This document shows positions 50,313 through 60,022 of a stretch of 64,000 bases of DNA, one piece after another (positions within the stretch are counted from its first letter, which is position 1; each line of letters opens with the position of its first letter). The stretch is from Hymenobacter nivis (GTDB taxonomy: Bacteria; Bacteroidota; Bacteroidia; Cytophagales; Hymenobacteraceae): assembly GCF_006439025.1 (NCBI RefSeq), contig NZ_RCYZ01000007.1, positions 182,825-246,824 on the forward strand, in the 5' to 3' direction. A model generated the notes under the pieces. It did no database searches. It was given only the letters and a program-made list of their open reading frames with translations, and was not told the origin of the DNA. The position numbers were made by a program, and so were the translations under genes.

Positions 50313-52127
50313 TTGCGTATTATTTCAAAATTAACGGCGGGGGCCCCGCTGCTGGCCGCCGGGGCCCTGCTGCTGGGCTGCTCGCCGCTGCCCAAGGTGC
50401 TGCGCGCCGCCGAGGCCGGCCGCCAGGCCACGGCCACCCCCGCCCCGCTCACGGCCGTGGGCGAAACCGTGCCCTTCGAGGTGACGGCCCGCGTGCCCGC
50501 CGCCCACCTGCGCAAGGGCGTGGCCTACGAGCTGCTGCTGCGCTACCGCTACGACCACGGCCTGCGCGACGACACGCTGGGCCGCGTCTCGTTTGTGGTG
50601 GGCGACTACGTGTACGACGACGAGCACAAGGGCTTTTTAGTGGCCCGCAAGTCCTTCAGCCTGCCCAATACGCCCAGCCGCAGCCCCGGCGAGCTGCTGG
50701 CCCGCCCCCAGGTGCGCGTGCTGAAACCCGGTGGCCAGGTGCTACGGGGCCCCGCCGACGTGCGCCTGGCCCGCGGCATTGCCGACCCCGCCCGCCGCGT
50801 AGTGCGCGAGGACACGGCCCTGGCTCTGCTGCCCGAAAGCGTGTCCAACCAAGGCGGCGGCACGCGCATTCTGCCATTTTTCTTTGATGACGGGGCCTGG
50901 TTCATCCGCTCGTTTTTGGGCACCAACGTGGCGGCCCTGGAAGACCTCATCGACGCCAACCAGCGCACCCAGCGCGTGCTCATCACCGCCGGCCACTCGC
51001 CCGACTCGCTCGACGCCCACAACCCGGCCCTGGCCAGCAAGCGTGTCAAAATGCTGCTCTATTACTATAAGAAGCGCGTTGAGGGCTTTTCGTACCTCAA
51101 CAAGGTGGCCGACATCAAATTCGACACCCTGGCCTACCGCCGCCGCTGGGACCTGTTCCTGAACAAGGTCACGCAGTCGGCCCTCAAGCCCGCCGACCAG
51201 GACTCCATCATCGCCATCATCAACGATGCTCCGGGCGACTACGTGGCCAAAGAGAAGGCCCTGCACCGGCTGCAATCCTTTGATTACGTAGAGGAATACA
51301 TTTACCCCGTGCTGCGCGTGGGCACGGTGGCCGTCACGTTCACGGCCCCGGCGCGCTACAACTCAGAGGTGTACTTGTTGTCGAAAAAGATTGTGGCCAA
51401 GCAGGCCGAACTCGACGCCCTCACGCCCGAGGAGCTGCGCTACTCGGCCACCCTCACCCCGCTGTTGGCCGAGAAGCAGCGCATCTACGAAGTGGCCAGC
51501 GCCGCCGAGGGCCGCTGGCAGGCCTACCACAACCTGGGCGTGGTGCTGCTGCTGCGCTCCGAGAAGGAGGAAAACCCCAAGGTGGCCCGCGCCTACCAGC
51601 GCCGGGCGGCTACCAACTTCACCCTGGCCGCGCACCGCAACCCCACGGCCGAGCTGTTTTACCACGCCGCCACGGCCTACCACCGCGCCGGCGACCGCCT
51701 CGAAGCCCTCCAGAACTACGACTACGCCATCAAGCTGGGCGGCGACCGGGCCCTGCTGCGCAAAATCATCTCCGACAAAGCGGCCCTGGAAATAGAAGTC
51801 GGCCAGCCCGATGAGGCCCTGCGCACGCTGCGCTTCGCGGGCCCCTCCTACCAAAACGACCTGAACACGGCCCTGATTTACGTGCAAAAAGGGGGCTACG
51901 ACCTTGCCGAGGCCCAGTACCGCCAGGCCCTGGCGCGGCGCCCCGGGGCCCCGGCGGCCCTCTACGGCCTAGCCGTGGTGGCCGCCCGCCGCCACGACGA
52001 GGCCCAGCTGGCCACCTACCTGCACCAAGCCGTAGCCGCCGACCGCGCCTTGGCTAACCAAGCCGTCGAAGACCTGGAATTCCAGGACTACGCCCAGAGC
52101 GAGGCCTTCCGTGAAGCACTGAAGTAG
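50313..52127 (+). CDS. TPR-containing lipoprotein, unknown role
   Basis: 604 aa from the TTG at 50313-50315 (LRIISKLTAGAPLLAAGALLLGCSP); no ATG is available before the lipobox LLLGC. Four parts: an N-terminal beta domain (about 45-150, FEVTARVPAAHLRKGVAYELLLRYRY), a central domain with RVLITAGHSPDSLDAHNPALASKRVKMLL that faintly recalls an OmpA-like fold, a helical linker, and C-terminal TPR repeats (about 395-580, AYHNLGVVLLLRSEKEE, AELFYHAATAYHRAGDRLEALQNYDYAI, DLAEAQYRQALARRPGAPAALYGLAV). Outer-membrane lipoproteins with TPRs serve gliding/T9SS complexes in this phylum, but I see no specific match. Confidence 0.82.
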   Translation: MRIISKLTAGAPLLAAGALLLGCSPLPKVLRAAEAGRQATATPAPLTAVGETVPFEVTARVPAAHLRKGVAYELLLRYRYDHGLRDDTLGRVSFVVGDYVYDDEHKGFLVARKSFSLPNTPSRSPGELLARPQVRVLKPGGQVLRGPADVRLARGIADPARRVVREDTALALLPESVSNQGGGTRILPFFFDDGAWFIRSFLGTNVAALEDLIDANQRTQRVLITAGHSPDSLDAHNPALASKRVKMLLYYYKKRVEGFSYLNKVADIKFDTLAYRRRWDLFLNKVTQSALKPADQDSIIAIINDAPGDYVAKEKALHRLQSFDYVEEYIYPVLRVGTVAVTFTAPARYNSEVYLLSKKIVAKQAELDALTPEELRYSATLTPLLAEKQRIYEVASAAEGRWQAYHNLGVVLLLRSEKEENPKVARAYQRRAATNFTLAAHRNPTAELFYHAATAYHRAGDRLEALQNYDYAIKLGGDRALLRKIISDKAALEIEVGQPDEALRTLRFAGPSYQNDLNTALIYVQKGGYDLAEAQYRQALARRPGAPAALYGLAVVAARRHDEAQLATYLHQAVAADRALANQAVEDLEFQDYAQSEAFREALK

Positions 52128-52169
52128 GCATTAGTAGGGCCCCTACTAATGCGCGTGGCCCCGGGCACC

Positions 52170-52199
52170 TTGCCCATCCCGAGCACTGTCGTAGCTTTG
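52170..52199 (+). promoter_or_regulatory. Promoter TTG-N19-TAGCTTTG of pdhB
   Basis: TTG at 52170-52172 and exact TAnnTTTG at 52192-52199, 36 nt upstream of the ATG. Confidence 0.65.
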
Positions 52200-52235
52200 C
52201 TAAACAGTTCCAAGCCGTTTTTAAGCCAGCATTTC

Positions 52236-53219
52236 ATGCGTCAGATACAATTCCGAGAGGCCCTGCGCGAGGCCATGAACGAGGAAATGCGCCGCGACCC
52301 CCGCATTTTCCTCATGGGCGAAGAAGTAGCCGAGTACAACGGCGCTTACAAGGTGAGCCAGGGCATGCTCGACGAGTTCGGTGCCGGGCGCGTCATCGAC
52401 ACGCCGATTGCCGAGTTGGGCTTTGCCGGCATCGGCGTGGGCGCGGCCATGAACGGGCTACTGCCCATCATCGAGTTCATGACCTTCAACTTCTCGTTGG
52501 TGGCTATCGATCAAGTAATTAACTCGGCCGCCAAGCTGCACTCCATGTCGGGCGGGCAGTTTTCGTGCCCCATCGTGTTCCGGGGCCCCACCGGCAACGC
52601 CGGCATGCTCAGCAGCCAGCACTCGCAAAACTTCGAGAACTGGTACGCCAACTGCCCCGGCCTGAAAGTGGTGGTGCCCAGCACCCCCTACGACGCCAAG
52701 GGCCTGCTCAAAGCGTCCATCCGCGACCCCGATCCGGTGATTTTTATGGAGTCGGAGCTGATGTACGGCGACAAGGGCGAAGTGCCCGAGGAGGAATACA
52801 TCCTCGAAATTGGCAAGGCCAACGTGACCCGCCAAGGCACCGACGTAACGATTGTTTCGTTCGGCAAAATGATGAAAATTGCCCACACCGCGGCCGACGA
52901 ACTGGCCAAGGAAGGCATCCAGGCCGAGGTCATCGACCTGCGCTCGGTGCGCCCGATTGACTACGACACCGTCATCGCCTCCGTCAAGAAAACCAACCGC
53001 CTGGTGGTCGTCGAAGAAGCTTGGCCCCTGGCCAGCCTCTCGGGTGAAATCGCCTACGTGGTGCAGCGCCGCGCCTTCGACCACCTCGATGCCCCCGTGG
53101 TGCGCATCACCTGCGCCGACGTACCCCTGCCCTACGCCCCCACCCTCATCGAAGCCTCGCTACCCAACGTGGCCCGCGTGGTGAAGGCAGTGAAGGAAGT
53201 GACCTACGCCAAAGTGTAG
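52236..53219 (+). CDS. pdhB: Pyruvate dehydrogenase E1 component, beta subunit
   Basis: Thiamine-diphosphate-dependent decarboxylase subunit of the pyruvate dehydrogenase complex; cytoplasmic. 327 aa from the ATG at 52236 (MRQIQFREALREAMNEEMRRD), the normal length. Family motifs: IFLMGEEVAEYNGAYKVSQG, VIDTPIAELGFAGIGVGAAM, PIVFRGPTGNAGMLSSQHSQ, VVVPSTPYDAKGLLKASIRD, IDLRSVRPIDYDTV, VVVEEAWPLASLSGEIA. The alpha subunit and E2/E3 are not in the window, consistent with Bacteroidota where pdhA and pdhB are often separate. Own promoter and terminator. Confidence 0.95.
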   Translation: MRQIQFREALREAMNEEMRRDPRIFLMGEEVAEYNGAYKVSQGMLDEFGAGRVIDTPIAELGFAGIGVGAAMNGLLPIIEFMTFNFSLVAIDQVINSAAKLHSMSGGQFSCPIVFRGPTGNAGMLSSQHSQNFENWYANCPGLKVVVPSTPYDAKGLLKASIRDPDPVIFMESELMYGDKGEVPEEEYILEIGKANVTRQGTDVTIVSFGKMMKIAHTAADELAKEGIQAEVIDLRSVRPIDYDTVIASVKKTNRLVVVEEAWPLASLSGEIAYVVQRRAFDHLDAPVVRITCADVPLPYAPTLIEASLPNVARVVKAVKEVTYAKV

Positions 53220-53239
53220 GGCCCCCAAGTCCGGTTTTG

Positions 53240-53274
53240 AAAAAGCCCCGCTGGTTGTACCAGCGGGGCTTTTT
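53240..53274 (+). terminator. Rho-independent terminator of pdhB
   Basis: Perfect 15-bp stem (53240-53254 with 53260-53274), 5-nt loop, ending in T5; A5 on the other side. Confidence 0.9.
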
Positions 53275-53845
53275 GCGTTTCGGAGCCCCGGGCGGGGCAC
53301 GTTGGCAGGTACTGGGCGCTAGCCCGCAGGGCTTGGCAGGGCGTTAGGGGCCCTGGCACCGCATGAGTTGGGCTAGCAATGCGCCTTTGGCGGAAAGTGG
53401 GCAGGGATAACGTGCCGGAACTTACTTTATTGTAAAAATGCAAAAAAATATGCTATTACGCAGAAATATTCGTAGCCAAATATATCGATAGTATACCAAT
53501 TATTTTGGTACGCCTTGCCATTCTAACAGCCGTAGCACCATTAAAACTATCGTGCCAATTCTTCTTTGAAAGACAATATATTAAATGAATCTAATAGTAA
53601 AATAATTAAAATGCCTTACACCATACTATAAATCAACTCTTTGCAGCAACAAAATTTTGTGCTTAAAGCTGAACAAGAAGAAATTTTCTATTATAGTTTT
53701 ATCTGGAATTGATATAAATATTCTATAAAAGGCAATCTACTCATAACCAAAGAATCCATAATCCAAGCCTTGTTACTAAAATTTATGTTTCGAGATTTGA
53801 ATTAAATAATCCTATTCTGGAAACCTCTGACTTGTTTGCTCTTCT

Positions 53846-53853
53846 TAGTTTTG
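53846..53853 (+). promoter_or_regulatory. -7 element TAGTTTTG
   Basis: Exact TAnnTTTG 32 nt upstream of the GTG at 53886; it lies after the TTG at 53832 and therefore argues against that start. Confidence 0.45.
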
Positions 53854-53885
53854 GCACAGGTTTCCTTCACTCTTTACTTAATTGT

Positions 53886-56800
53886 GTGAAGAACAGATTC
53901 TCTCTTTTTGTGCTCTGGTTGGTGCTCCTCGGTGTTTTTGCGCCAAAGGCTTGGGCCCAGACCGTTATCTTCAACGCCAGCGCCACGGCTCAGCCGGGCG
54001 ACGCATTTAGCCTTCAGGGCAGCTTCGGGGCAGGGGCAAAAATTTTTCTCACGGCGGGCTCCTCTACCACTCCAGTGGCCGTGCCCATCATGACCCAAAT
54101 GGCTGGGCAGGCCACGGGGCAAATCCCCGCCAACCTGCCCCCGAACCTGTACCAGGTGTGGGTGGACGACGGCGGCCAGCGCAGCCCTAGCGTGTACCTC
54201 AACCAGGCCCGGGGGCAGCACTTCGACTCGCCGGAAGTAGCCGCTGGTGGGCGCCTGCGCCTGTTCGGCCGGAACCTGTTTATGGGGGGCGGGGCCCAAG
54301 TCCGCTTTGTGGGGGCGGGCGGGGCCAGCGTCCAGGCCGACGCCGGCCAGAGCGATGCTTACACGCTGAGCTTCAACGCACCCACCTCGTTGCAATCGGG
54401 CACTACGTACCAGGTGATGGTGAGCAACGGCTACGGCGGCGAAACGGCGGTTGACTTCCCCATAAAAGCTGTGGACGGCGGCGCCGACTACTTCAACCTG
54501 GGCGTGGGCTGGGCGGGCAAGCTCAACTTCTACGCCAACGTGTACAACGTGCAGACGGACGGCCGCCTGAGCCAGAAAGCCCGGGGCGACGGCAGCACCA
54601 ACGACCAGCAGGCCGTTCAGGCCGCCATGGACCGGGCCGCCGCCGACGGCGGCGGGGTGGTGTACCTGCCCGCGGGCACCTACAAGTTTGCCCATGGCGG
54701 CGGCGCGGGCCTGCTGATGCGCAACCGCGTGGTGGTGCGCGGGGCCGGCAAAGACCAGACGATCATCAAGTTCGGCTACGGCAACGTGAGCCCCGACCGC
54801 TGGGGCGTGATCTGGAACAACACCCAGCAGGCGGGCCTGGCCGACCTGAGCATCATTAACGTGAACGACTCGGGCCAGTACATCCAGAACATGACGGGCG
54901 TGGGCACCGAAATCTTCATGCAGCGCGTGCGCTTCGACATGAACACCGGCGACTGGCTCTGGCTGGCAAACTCCAACAAGCTGGTCATTGCCAACTCCGA
55001 CTTTACCCAGGGCGTGGACGACAAAGCGGGCTACCACGGCCCCATTCAGCTGAGCGGCTGCAGCAACTTCGTGCTGTCCAACAACAACTTCACCTTCGCC
55101 GTGTACGGCCTGAACATGGGCAGCGTCCACGAAGGGGTACTCGAAAACAACCGCGTGTACCGCGACGGCAGCGCCCGCTACCCCACGTCGCTGACGAACC
55201 ACGTGCTGATCCTGGACTTTGCCCAGAACGTGGCCTTGCTCAACAACCAGATCAGCGTCATCAAGGGCCCCGCCCAAAACTCCAACGACGGCGAGGCCAT
55301 CATTGCCGAGGGCGGCGGTAGCGGCGGCACCCGCATCGACGAAGACGCGGGCACCGTGAGCGCGGCCGGGGGCAACACGCTGCAAGACAACAACAAAAAC
55401 TGGGGGGCCTTCCGGCAGCAGCCGGTCGTGGCCATCGTCAGCGGCAACGGCATGGGCCAGTGGCGCACCATCACGAGCCGCAGCGGCAACCGGCTCACCC
55501 TGGACCGGGCCTGGGACGTGACGCCCAGCGCCGGCAGCCACTACGCCATCTTCAACTGGGGGGCCCGCAACTGGCTCGTGAAGGGCAACACGCTGGTGGG
55601 CCACCGCCGGGGCATCACCTTCTACCAGAACGCAACGCTGCAAGTAGCCGTCGTGGGCAATACGCTGACCAACAGCGGGTCCATTGACTTTATGCCTTAC
55701 CAGGGCAACAACGGCTACCAAATGTTTACGCCCATGTACAACAATCAGATCGTGGGCAACAACGTGGCCAATACCGACGGCTCGAACGGGGTCTTCATCG
55801 GGGGCCACGTCACGCAGTCGCACCAAACGCAAACCTTTGGCACGTCGATGATCAACCTGGACGTGCGCAACAACACCCTCACGGCGCACTCGCCCAACGT
55901 GCCCGCCGTGGTGGACGACAACTTTCCGGAAGGGTACCTCAACTACCTGACTTTCCAGGAGAATGGCGGCCGCTACGTGGACGAGAAAATTCCGGCCCTG
56001 TTGGGCTCAGTTTTCCAGAACAACACGGCCATTAACTGCGACAATGCACTGTACATCAATTCCGGCTCGTACGGCACCCTGGTGTGCAACACGAATTTGG
56101 TGAACACGCCCAACCTGCTCCAGGACAACCGCATTATCGGCCTGACGCACACCTCCGTGGGCACGGCCTCCTGCCTGGGCTCGACGGTATCGGCGCTGCG
56201 CACGCCGGAAAACCCCGACAACACCGACGTGGGCCTGAACTACCAGTACTTTGAAGGCAACTGGAACTCGCTGCCGAATTTCGGCGGCCTCACCGCCATC
56301 AAGTCCAGCATTGCCACCGCCTTCGACCTGAGCGTACGGCAGCGCGAATACGGCTACGCCCTGCAATACACGGGCTTCATTACGGTGCCCGCCGACGGCC
56401 AATACACGTTTTCGACCAACTCCGACGACGGCTCGCGCCTCTACATCGGCTCGACGCTGGTGGTGGACAACGACGGCCCGCACCAAGTGCAGGAGGTATC
56501 GGGCACCATTGGCCTGAAAGCTGGCACCCACGCCTTCACCCTGACCTACTTCCAGGGGGCCGCAAGCCAGGTGCTGGAAGCGAGCTACCTCGGGCCAGGG
56601 GTGCCCAAGCAGCCCATCACGAGCGCGGTGCTGCGCCGGGCCAGCACGGGCCTGCGCACACCCGAAAACCCGACCTCTACCGCAACTGGCCTCGACTACA
56701 CGTACGTGGAAGGGTACTGGAACACGCTTCCGGACTTTACGAACCTGGCGGCCACCAAAGCCGGCACGGCCACGGCCTTCGACCTGGGCCAGCGCCAGCG

Positions 56801-58391
56801 CGACTACGGCTACGCCATGCAGTACACGGGCTATGTGACGGTGCCCACCGACGGGCAGTACACCTTCACGACGGGCTCGGACGATGGCTCGCAGCTGCTC
56901 ATCGGCTCGACGCTGGTGGTGGACAACGACGGCCTGCACGACTACGCCGAGCGGGCCGGCACCATCGGCTTGAAGGCCGGCACCCACGCCATCACCATCC
57001 GTTACTTGCAAGGGGCCGGCGGCCAAAGACTGACCGTGAGCTACCAGGGCCCCAACCTGGCCAAACAAACGGTGCCGGCCGCCGCGCTACAACGGGCAAC
57101 GACGACGACCGTTACCCGGCCGGCCCCGGGCGCGGGGCTGCGCACGCCCGAAAACCCGTCCAACACCGCTTCTGGCCTGGACTATAAGTACTACGAAGGG
57201 ACCTGGAACAACCTGCCCAATTTTGGGGCCCTGGCCACGGTGGCCAGCGGCACCGCGGCCACGCCCAACCTCGACGGCCGCCGGCGCGACCTTAGCTATG
57301 CCATGCAGTACACGGGCTACGTGACGGTGCCCACCGACGGGCAGTACACCTTCACGACGGGCTCGGACGATGGCTCGCAGCTGTTCATCGGCTCGGCGCT
57401 GGTGGTGGACAACGACGGCTTGCACGGCTACCTGGAGCGTTCCGGCACCATCGGCCTGCAAGCCGGCACCCACGCCATCACCGTCACCTACCTGCAAAAC
57501 GGTGGCGGCCAAAGCCTGACCGTGAGCTACCAGGGCCCCAGCTTTGCTAGGCAGGCCGTGCCCGCTTCGGCGTGGAGCCGCCTCACCACGGCGGCCACCA
57601 TTGCCGGGCTGCGCACGCCGGAAAACCCGGCCAACACCACTTCCGGCCTGGATTACAAGTACTACGAAGGGTATTGGAACACCCTGCCCGCCTTCAGCTC
57701 CTTGGGCACCACCAAAGCCGGCACGGCTACCACCACGACCTTCAACCTGGGCCAGCGCCAGCGCGACTACGGCTACGCCATGCAGTACACGGGCTATGTG
57801 ACGGTGCCCACCGACGGGCAGTACACCTTCACGACGGGCTCGGACGATGGCTCGCAGCTGCTCATCGGCTCGACGCTGGTGGTGGACAACGACGGCTTGC
57901 ACGGCTACCTGGAGCGCTCCGGCACCATCGGCCTGCAGGCCGGCACCCACGCCATCACCGTCGCCTACCTGCAAGGGGGTGGCAGCCAGACCCTGGCCGT
58001 GAGCTACCAGGGCCCCAACCAGACAAAGCAGACCTTATTGCCGGCCTCGATGCGCCGCGTGGCCGCCGGCAGCTCCACAGCAGCAGCCAAAGGCCGCGTG
58101 GCCCTCGCAGAAGCTGCCACCCCGGAAGTTGCCCCTACCGCGCTGAGCGTGTACCCCAACCCGAGCACGGGCGCCTTCACCGTCGAGTTTTCGATGGCCA
58201 AGGCCCAGACGGCTACGCTCACCCTGATCGATGCGCTCGGCCGCACCGTGCAACAGCAGCAAGTGCAAGTCCAGGAGGGCCCCAACCGAATTGCCTATCA
58301 GGCTTCGGGCGTCGCCCAGGGCATCTACCGGCTCACGCTGGTGGGGGCCGATGGCCAGCGCCAGGGGCAGAAAGTGACCATCAGCCACTAA
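53886..58391 (+). CDS. Giant secreted beta-helix protein with four PA14 domains and T9SS sorting domain
   Basis: 1501 aa if it starts at the GTG at 53886, which gives the signal peptide VKNRFSLFVLWLVLLGVFAPKAWA; a TTG 18 codons upstream is open but precedes the predicted transcript start. Order: two beta-sandwich (IPT/TIG-like) domains to about 200; a pectate-lyase-like right-handed beta-helix at about 215-765 (NDQQAVQAAMDRAAADGGG, VVYLPAGTYKF, many NNxF/NNxI turns); four PA14 repeats at about 768, 922, 1085 and 1241, each starting LRTPENP and containing DGQYTFxTxSDDGS and LVVDNDG; type A T9SS domain from about 1416 (LSVYPNPSTGAFTVEF). Likely a surface polysaccharide-binding or -cleaving protein. 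No catalytic residues could be assigned. Confidence 0.9.
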   Translation: MKNRFSLFVLWLVLLGVFAPKAWAQTVIFNASATAQPGDAFSLQGSFGAGAKIFLTAGSSTTPVAVPIMTQMAGQATGQIPANLPPNLYQVWVDDGGQRSPSVYLNQARGQHFDSPEVAAGGRLRLFGRNLFMGGGAQVRFVGAGGASVQADAGQSDAYTLSFNAPTSLQSGTTYQVMVSNGYGGETAVDFPIKAVDGGADYFNLGVGWAGKLNFYANVYNVQTDGRLSQKARGDGSTNDQQAVQAAMDRAAADGGGVVYLPAGTYKFAHGGGAGLLMRNRVVVRGAGKDQTIIKFGYGNVSPDRWGVIWNNTQQAGLADLSIINVNDSGQYIQNMTGVGTEIFMQRVRFDMNTGDWLWLANSNKLVIANSDFTQGVDDKAGYHGPIQLSGCSNFVLSNNNFTFAVYGLNMGSVHEGVLENNRVYRDGSARYPTSLTNHVLILDFAQNVALLNNQISVIKGPAQNSNDGEAIIAEGGGSGGTRIDEDAGTVSAAGGNTLQDNNKNWGAFRQQPVVAIVSGNGMGQWRTITSRSGNRLTLDRAWDVTPSAGSHYAIFNWGARNWLVKGNTLVGHRRGITFYQNATLQVAVVGNTLTNSGSIDFMPYQGNNGYQMFTPMYNNQIVGNNVANTDGSNGVFIGGHVTQSHQTQTFGTSMINLDVRNNTLTAHSPNVPAVVDDNFPEGYLNYLTFQENGGRYVDEKIPALLGSVFQNNTAINCDNALYINSGSYGTLVCNTNLVNTPNLLQDNRIIGLTHTSVGTASCLGSTVSALRTPENPDNTDVGLNYQYFEGNWNSLPNFGGLTAIKSSIATAFDLSVRQREYGYALQYTGFITVPADGQYTFSTNSDDGSRLYIGSTLVVDNDGPHQVQEVSGTIGLKAGTHAFTLTYFQGAASQVLEASYLGPGVPKQPITSAVLRRASTGLRTPENPTSTATGLDYTYVEGYWNTLPDFTNLAATKAGTATAFDLGQRQRDYGYAMQYTGYVTVPTDGQYTFTTGSDDGSQLLIGSTLVVDNDGLHDYAERAGTIGLKAGTHAITIRYLQGAGGQRLTVSYQGPNLAKQTVPAAALQRATTTTVTRPAPGAGLRTPENPSNTASGLDYKYYEGTWNNLPNFGALATVASGTAATPNLDGRRRDLSYAMQYTGYVTVPTDGQYTFTTGSDDGSQLFIGSALVVDNDGLHGYLERSGTIGLQAGTHAITVTYLQNGGGQSLTVSYQGPSFARQAVPASAWSRLTTAATIAGLRTPENPANTTSGLDYKYYEGYWNTLPAFSSLGTTKAGTATTTTFNLGQRQRDYGYAMQYTGYVTVPTDGQYTFTTGSDDGSQLLIGSTLVVDNDGLHGYLERSGTIGLQAGTHAITVAYLQGGGSQTLAVSYQGPNQTKQTLLPASMRRVAAGSSTAAAKGRVALAEAATPEVAPTALSVYPNPSTGAFTVEFSMAKAQTATLTLIDALGRTVQQQQVQVQEGPNRIAYQASGVAQGIYRLTLVGADGQRQGQKVTISH
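56190..58050 (+). repeat. Four tandem PA14-encoding repeats, about 460-480 bp each
   Basis: Repeat units begin near 56,190, 56,650, 57,137 and 57,607. A 152-nt block is identical in units 2 and 4 (56782-56933 and 57745-57896); unit 3 differs from it by only a few bases over the shared core, while unit 1 is clearly diverged. This points to recent duplication or gene conversion. Confidence 0.9.
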
Positions 58392-58422
58392 CCTGGTCGC
58401 GCTTCACGCGCACCACCAAATG

Positions 58423-58459
58423 CAAAGGGGCCCGCTGGAATTTCCGGCGGGCCCCTTTG
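58423..58459 (+). terminator. Hairpin terminator after the giant protein gene
   Basis: CAAAGGGGCCCGC-TGG and its complement CCGGCGGGCCCCTTTG pair with one mismatch around a 5-nt loop, 31 bp after the stop codon. No long T-run. Confidence 0.7.
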
Positions 58460-58588
58460 CGTGGGGCCCTCCCCCATTGTATTGGCTGATGGCTATTGGC
58501 TGTTGACGCTTTACTTAAACCTAGCGCTTGGGACGTAGCTGCCTGCTGACGAAAGGAAAAGCCGCCGGCTAATGGCCCGGCACCGGGC

Positions 58589-60016
58589 TTAGTACGTCGG
58601 CACGTCGCCGGGCTGCAGCTGGGCGGCCGTGGCGGCTGCCAGCTGCCAGCCGCCCCACAGCACCGCCGCCAGGGCCCCCAGTGCCACCACCTGCTGCCAG
58701 CGGGGCGCCGCCCACCACCGCCGGGGCTGGCACCCCTCGGCCGCCGCCGTGAGCAGCAGCAGGTGCAGCGGCAGCAGGTAGCGGCACTCCACCAGCGTGG
58801 GCAGGGCCAAGGCCACCGGCAGGCCCAGGGCCAGCAGCGCCCAGCCGGCCCCGGGGCCTCGGGAATTTGCTAGGGCCCCCAGGGCCCGGGGCCGGCGGCG
58901 CAGCAGCCACGCCAGCCCCAGGGCCAGCGCGGCGTAGTTCAGCAGCGGCCAGGGGCCGGGGCCCAGGGGGCGCAAGTGGCGCGGGTAGGGCGTGGGGTAC
59001 CACACGTCGAGGCCGTTGAACAAGTGGCGGGCGCAGCGGCCGGCCACGGCCAGCGGGTGGCGCGCGGCAAAGGCCAGGTACTGCCCGTAGCTGCCAAACC
59101 GTCCGCCCGGCAGCGCCCGCAGCTGCCGGGCCCCCGGCGCGTCGGCAAACGCCACGCCCCCGTAGTGCGCAGGGTCGAGGCTGGACTCGTAGCGCTGGAA
59201 GGCCGTGCCCCAGTTCAGCTGCTTGAGGTAGATGGGCGAGCCGCCATCGTCGGTGGCCAGCACCAAGGGCGTCAGCCGGTCGAAATGCCGGTAGTTGATG
59301 GCCATTTGGGGCCCCAGCACCAGTGCCGCGCCGGCCGCCGCCGCCGCCCAGCGCCGTGCCGCGGGTCCCCCACCCAGGCCGCGCGCGTGCCACCACAGCC
59401 ACCCTGCCACCCCCGGCACGCTGGCCAGGTACACGGGCCGCAGGTTGACGGCCGCCGCCAGCAGCACGCCGCCCAGCACCGCCCAGCGCCACCCGGGCCG
59501 GGCCCCCGCCACCAGCGCCAGCAGCAGCAGCGTCAGGGCGGGCGCGTCTTGCAGCGCGTAGTTGAAATAGCCGCGCCAAAACGCAAACCCCAGCGCCACC
59601 GCCAGCAGCCACGTCCCGCCGCGCAAGGCCCGGCCCGTGGCCGCCGCCCACGCCGCCGGCCCCGCCACCCCATACAGCAGCACGGCCCAGCCCAGGCCCA
59701 TCAGCTGGGCCCCGGCCAGGGCCGGCCCGCCCGTTGCGTAGCACAGCACCCGCACCGGTACCAGCAGCAGGGGCCCCAGGTAGCCGCGCAGCGGCGCGGC
59801 GTAGTGCAGCAGCGAAAAGCGCAGGCCCGGCCCAAAAAACGTGGCCGCCAGGCCCCAGTACTCGCCCGCGTCAAACGGCAGCCGGTCGGCCCCGCTCAGC
59901 GGCAAGTAGGCGGCGTACAGGGCCAGCACCACGGCGCACCGCCGCGGCCACGGCCAGGGCTGCGCCAGCACCCGCGCTATAGCGGCCGGCAAACGGCGAA
60001 AAAATACGGGGCTCAC
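58589..60016 (-). CDS. Polytopic membrane protein (glycosyltransferase-39-like architecture)
   Basis: 475 aa from the GTG at 60014-60016 (VSPVFFRRLPAAIARV), only 6 nt after the -7 element TAGCTTTG. About 9-11 hydrophobic helices (CAVVLALYAAYLPLSG, GPLLLVPVRVLCYATG, AVLGGVLLAAAVNLRPVYL, LLNYAALALGLAWLL, ALLALGLPVALALPTLVE). An early loop LPFDAGEYWGLAA has the Asp/Glu pair position typical of GT-C/DPM-dependent mannosyltransferases, and ECRYLLPLHLLLL near the end resembles their last helices. Probably a lipid-linked sugar transferase, but the family is not certain. Ala/Leu/Gly content is extreme. Confidence 0.7.
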   Translation of the reverse strand: MSPVFFRRLPAAIARVLAQPWPWPRRCAVVLALYAAYLPLSGADRLPFDAGEYWGLAATFFGPGLRFSLLHYAAPLRGYLGPLLLVPVRVLCYATGGPALAGAQLMGLGWAVLLYGVAGPAAWAAATGRALRGGTWLLAVALGFAFWRGYFNYALQDAPALTLLLLALVAGARPGWRWAVLGGVLLAAAVNLRPVYLASVPGVAGWLWWHARGLGGGPAARRWAAAAAGAALVLGPQMAINYRHFDRLTPLVLATDDGGSPIYLKQLNWGTAFQRYESSLDPAHYGGVAFADAPGARQLRALPGGRFGSYGQYLAFAARHPLAVAGRCARHLFNGLDVWYPTPYPRHLRPLGPGPWPLLNYAALALGLAWLLRRRPRALGALANSRGPGAGWALLALGLPVALALPTLVECRYLLPLHLLLLTAAAEGCQPRRWWAAPRWQQVVALGALAAVLWGGWQLAAATAAQLQPGDVPTY

Positions 60017-60022
60017 AGCGGC

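Larger units (their letters stand above)
53220..53885. other. AT-rich intergenic island of about 430 bp within a 666-bp gap
   Basis: After the pdhB terminator (53240-53274) the sequence turns sharply AT-rich from about 53,425 to 53,835, against a very GC-rich background. It holds no convincing gene; the longest codon run from an ATG (53,437) is 17 codons. A short palindrome TACCAA-ttatt-TTGGTA is at 53494-53510. A 22-nt segment at 53425-53445 resembles one in the second AT-rich island near 62,930. It probably contains the control region for the large secreted protein. Confidence 0.6.

Noticed and set aside
53874..55889. A 671-codon open frame antisense to the giant beta-helix gene
   Set aside because: His/Val/Ala-rich with no domain pattern; shadow of the plus-strand gene.
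56190..58050. Regular repeats considered as a CRISPR-like or satellite array
   Set aside because: Units of about 460-480 bp are in frame and encode PA14 domains.
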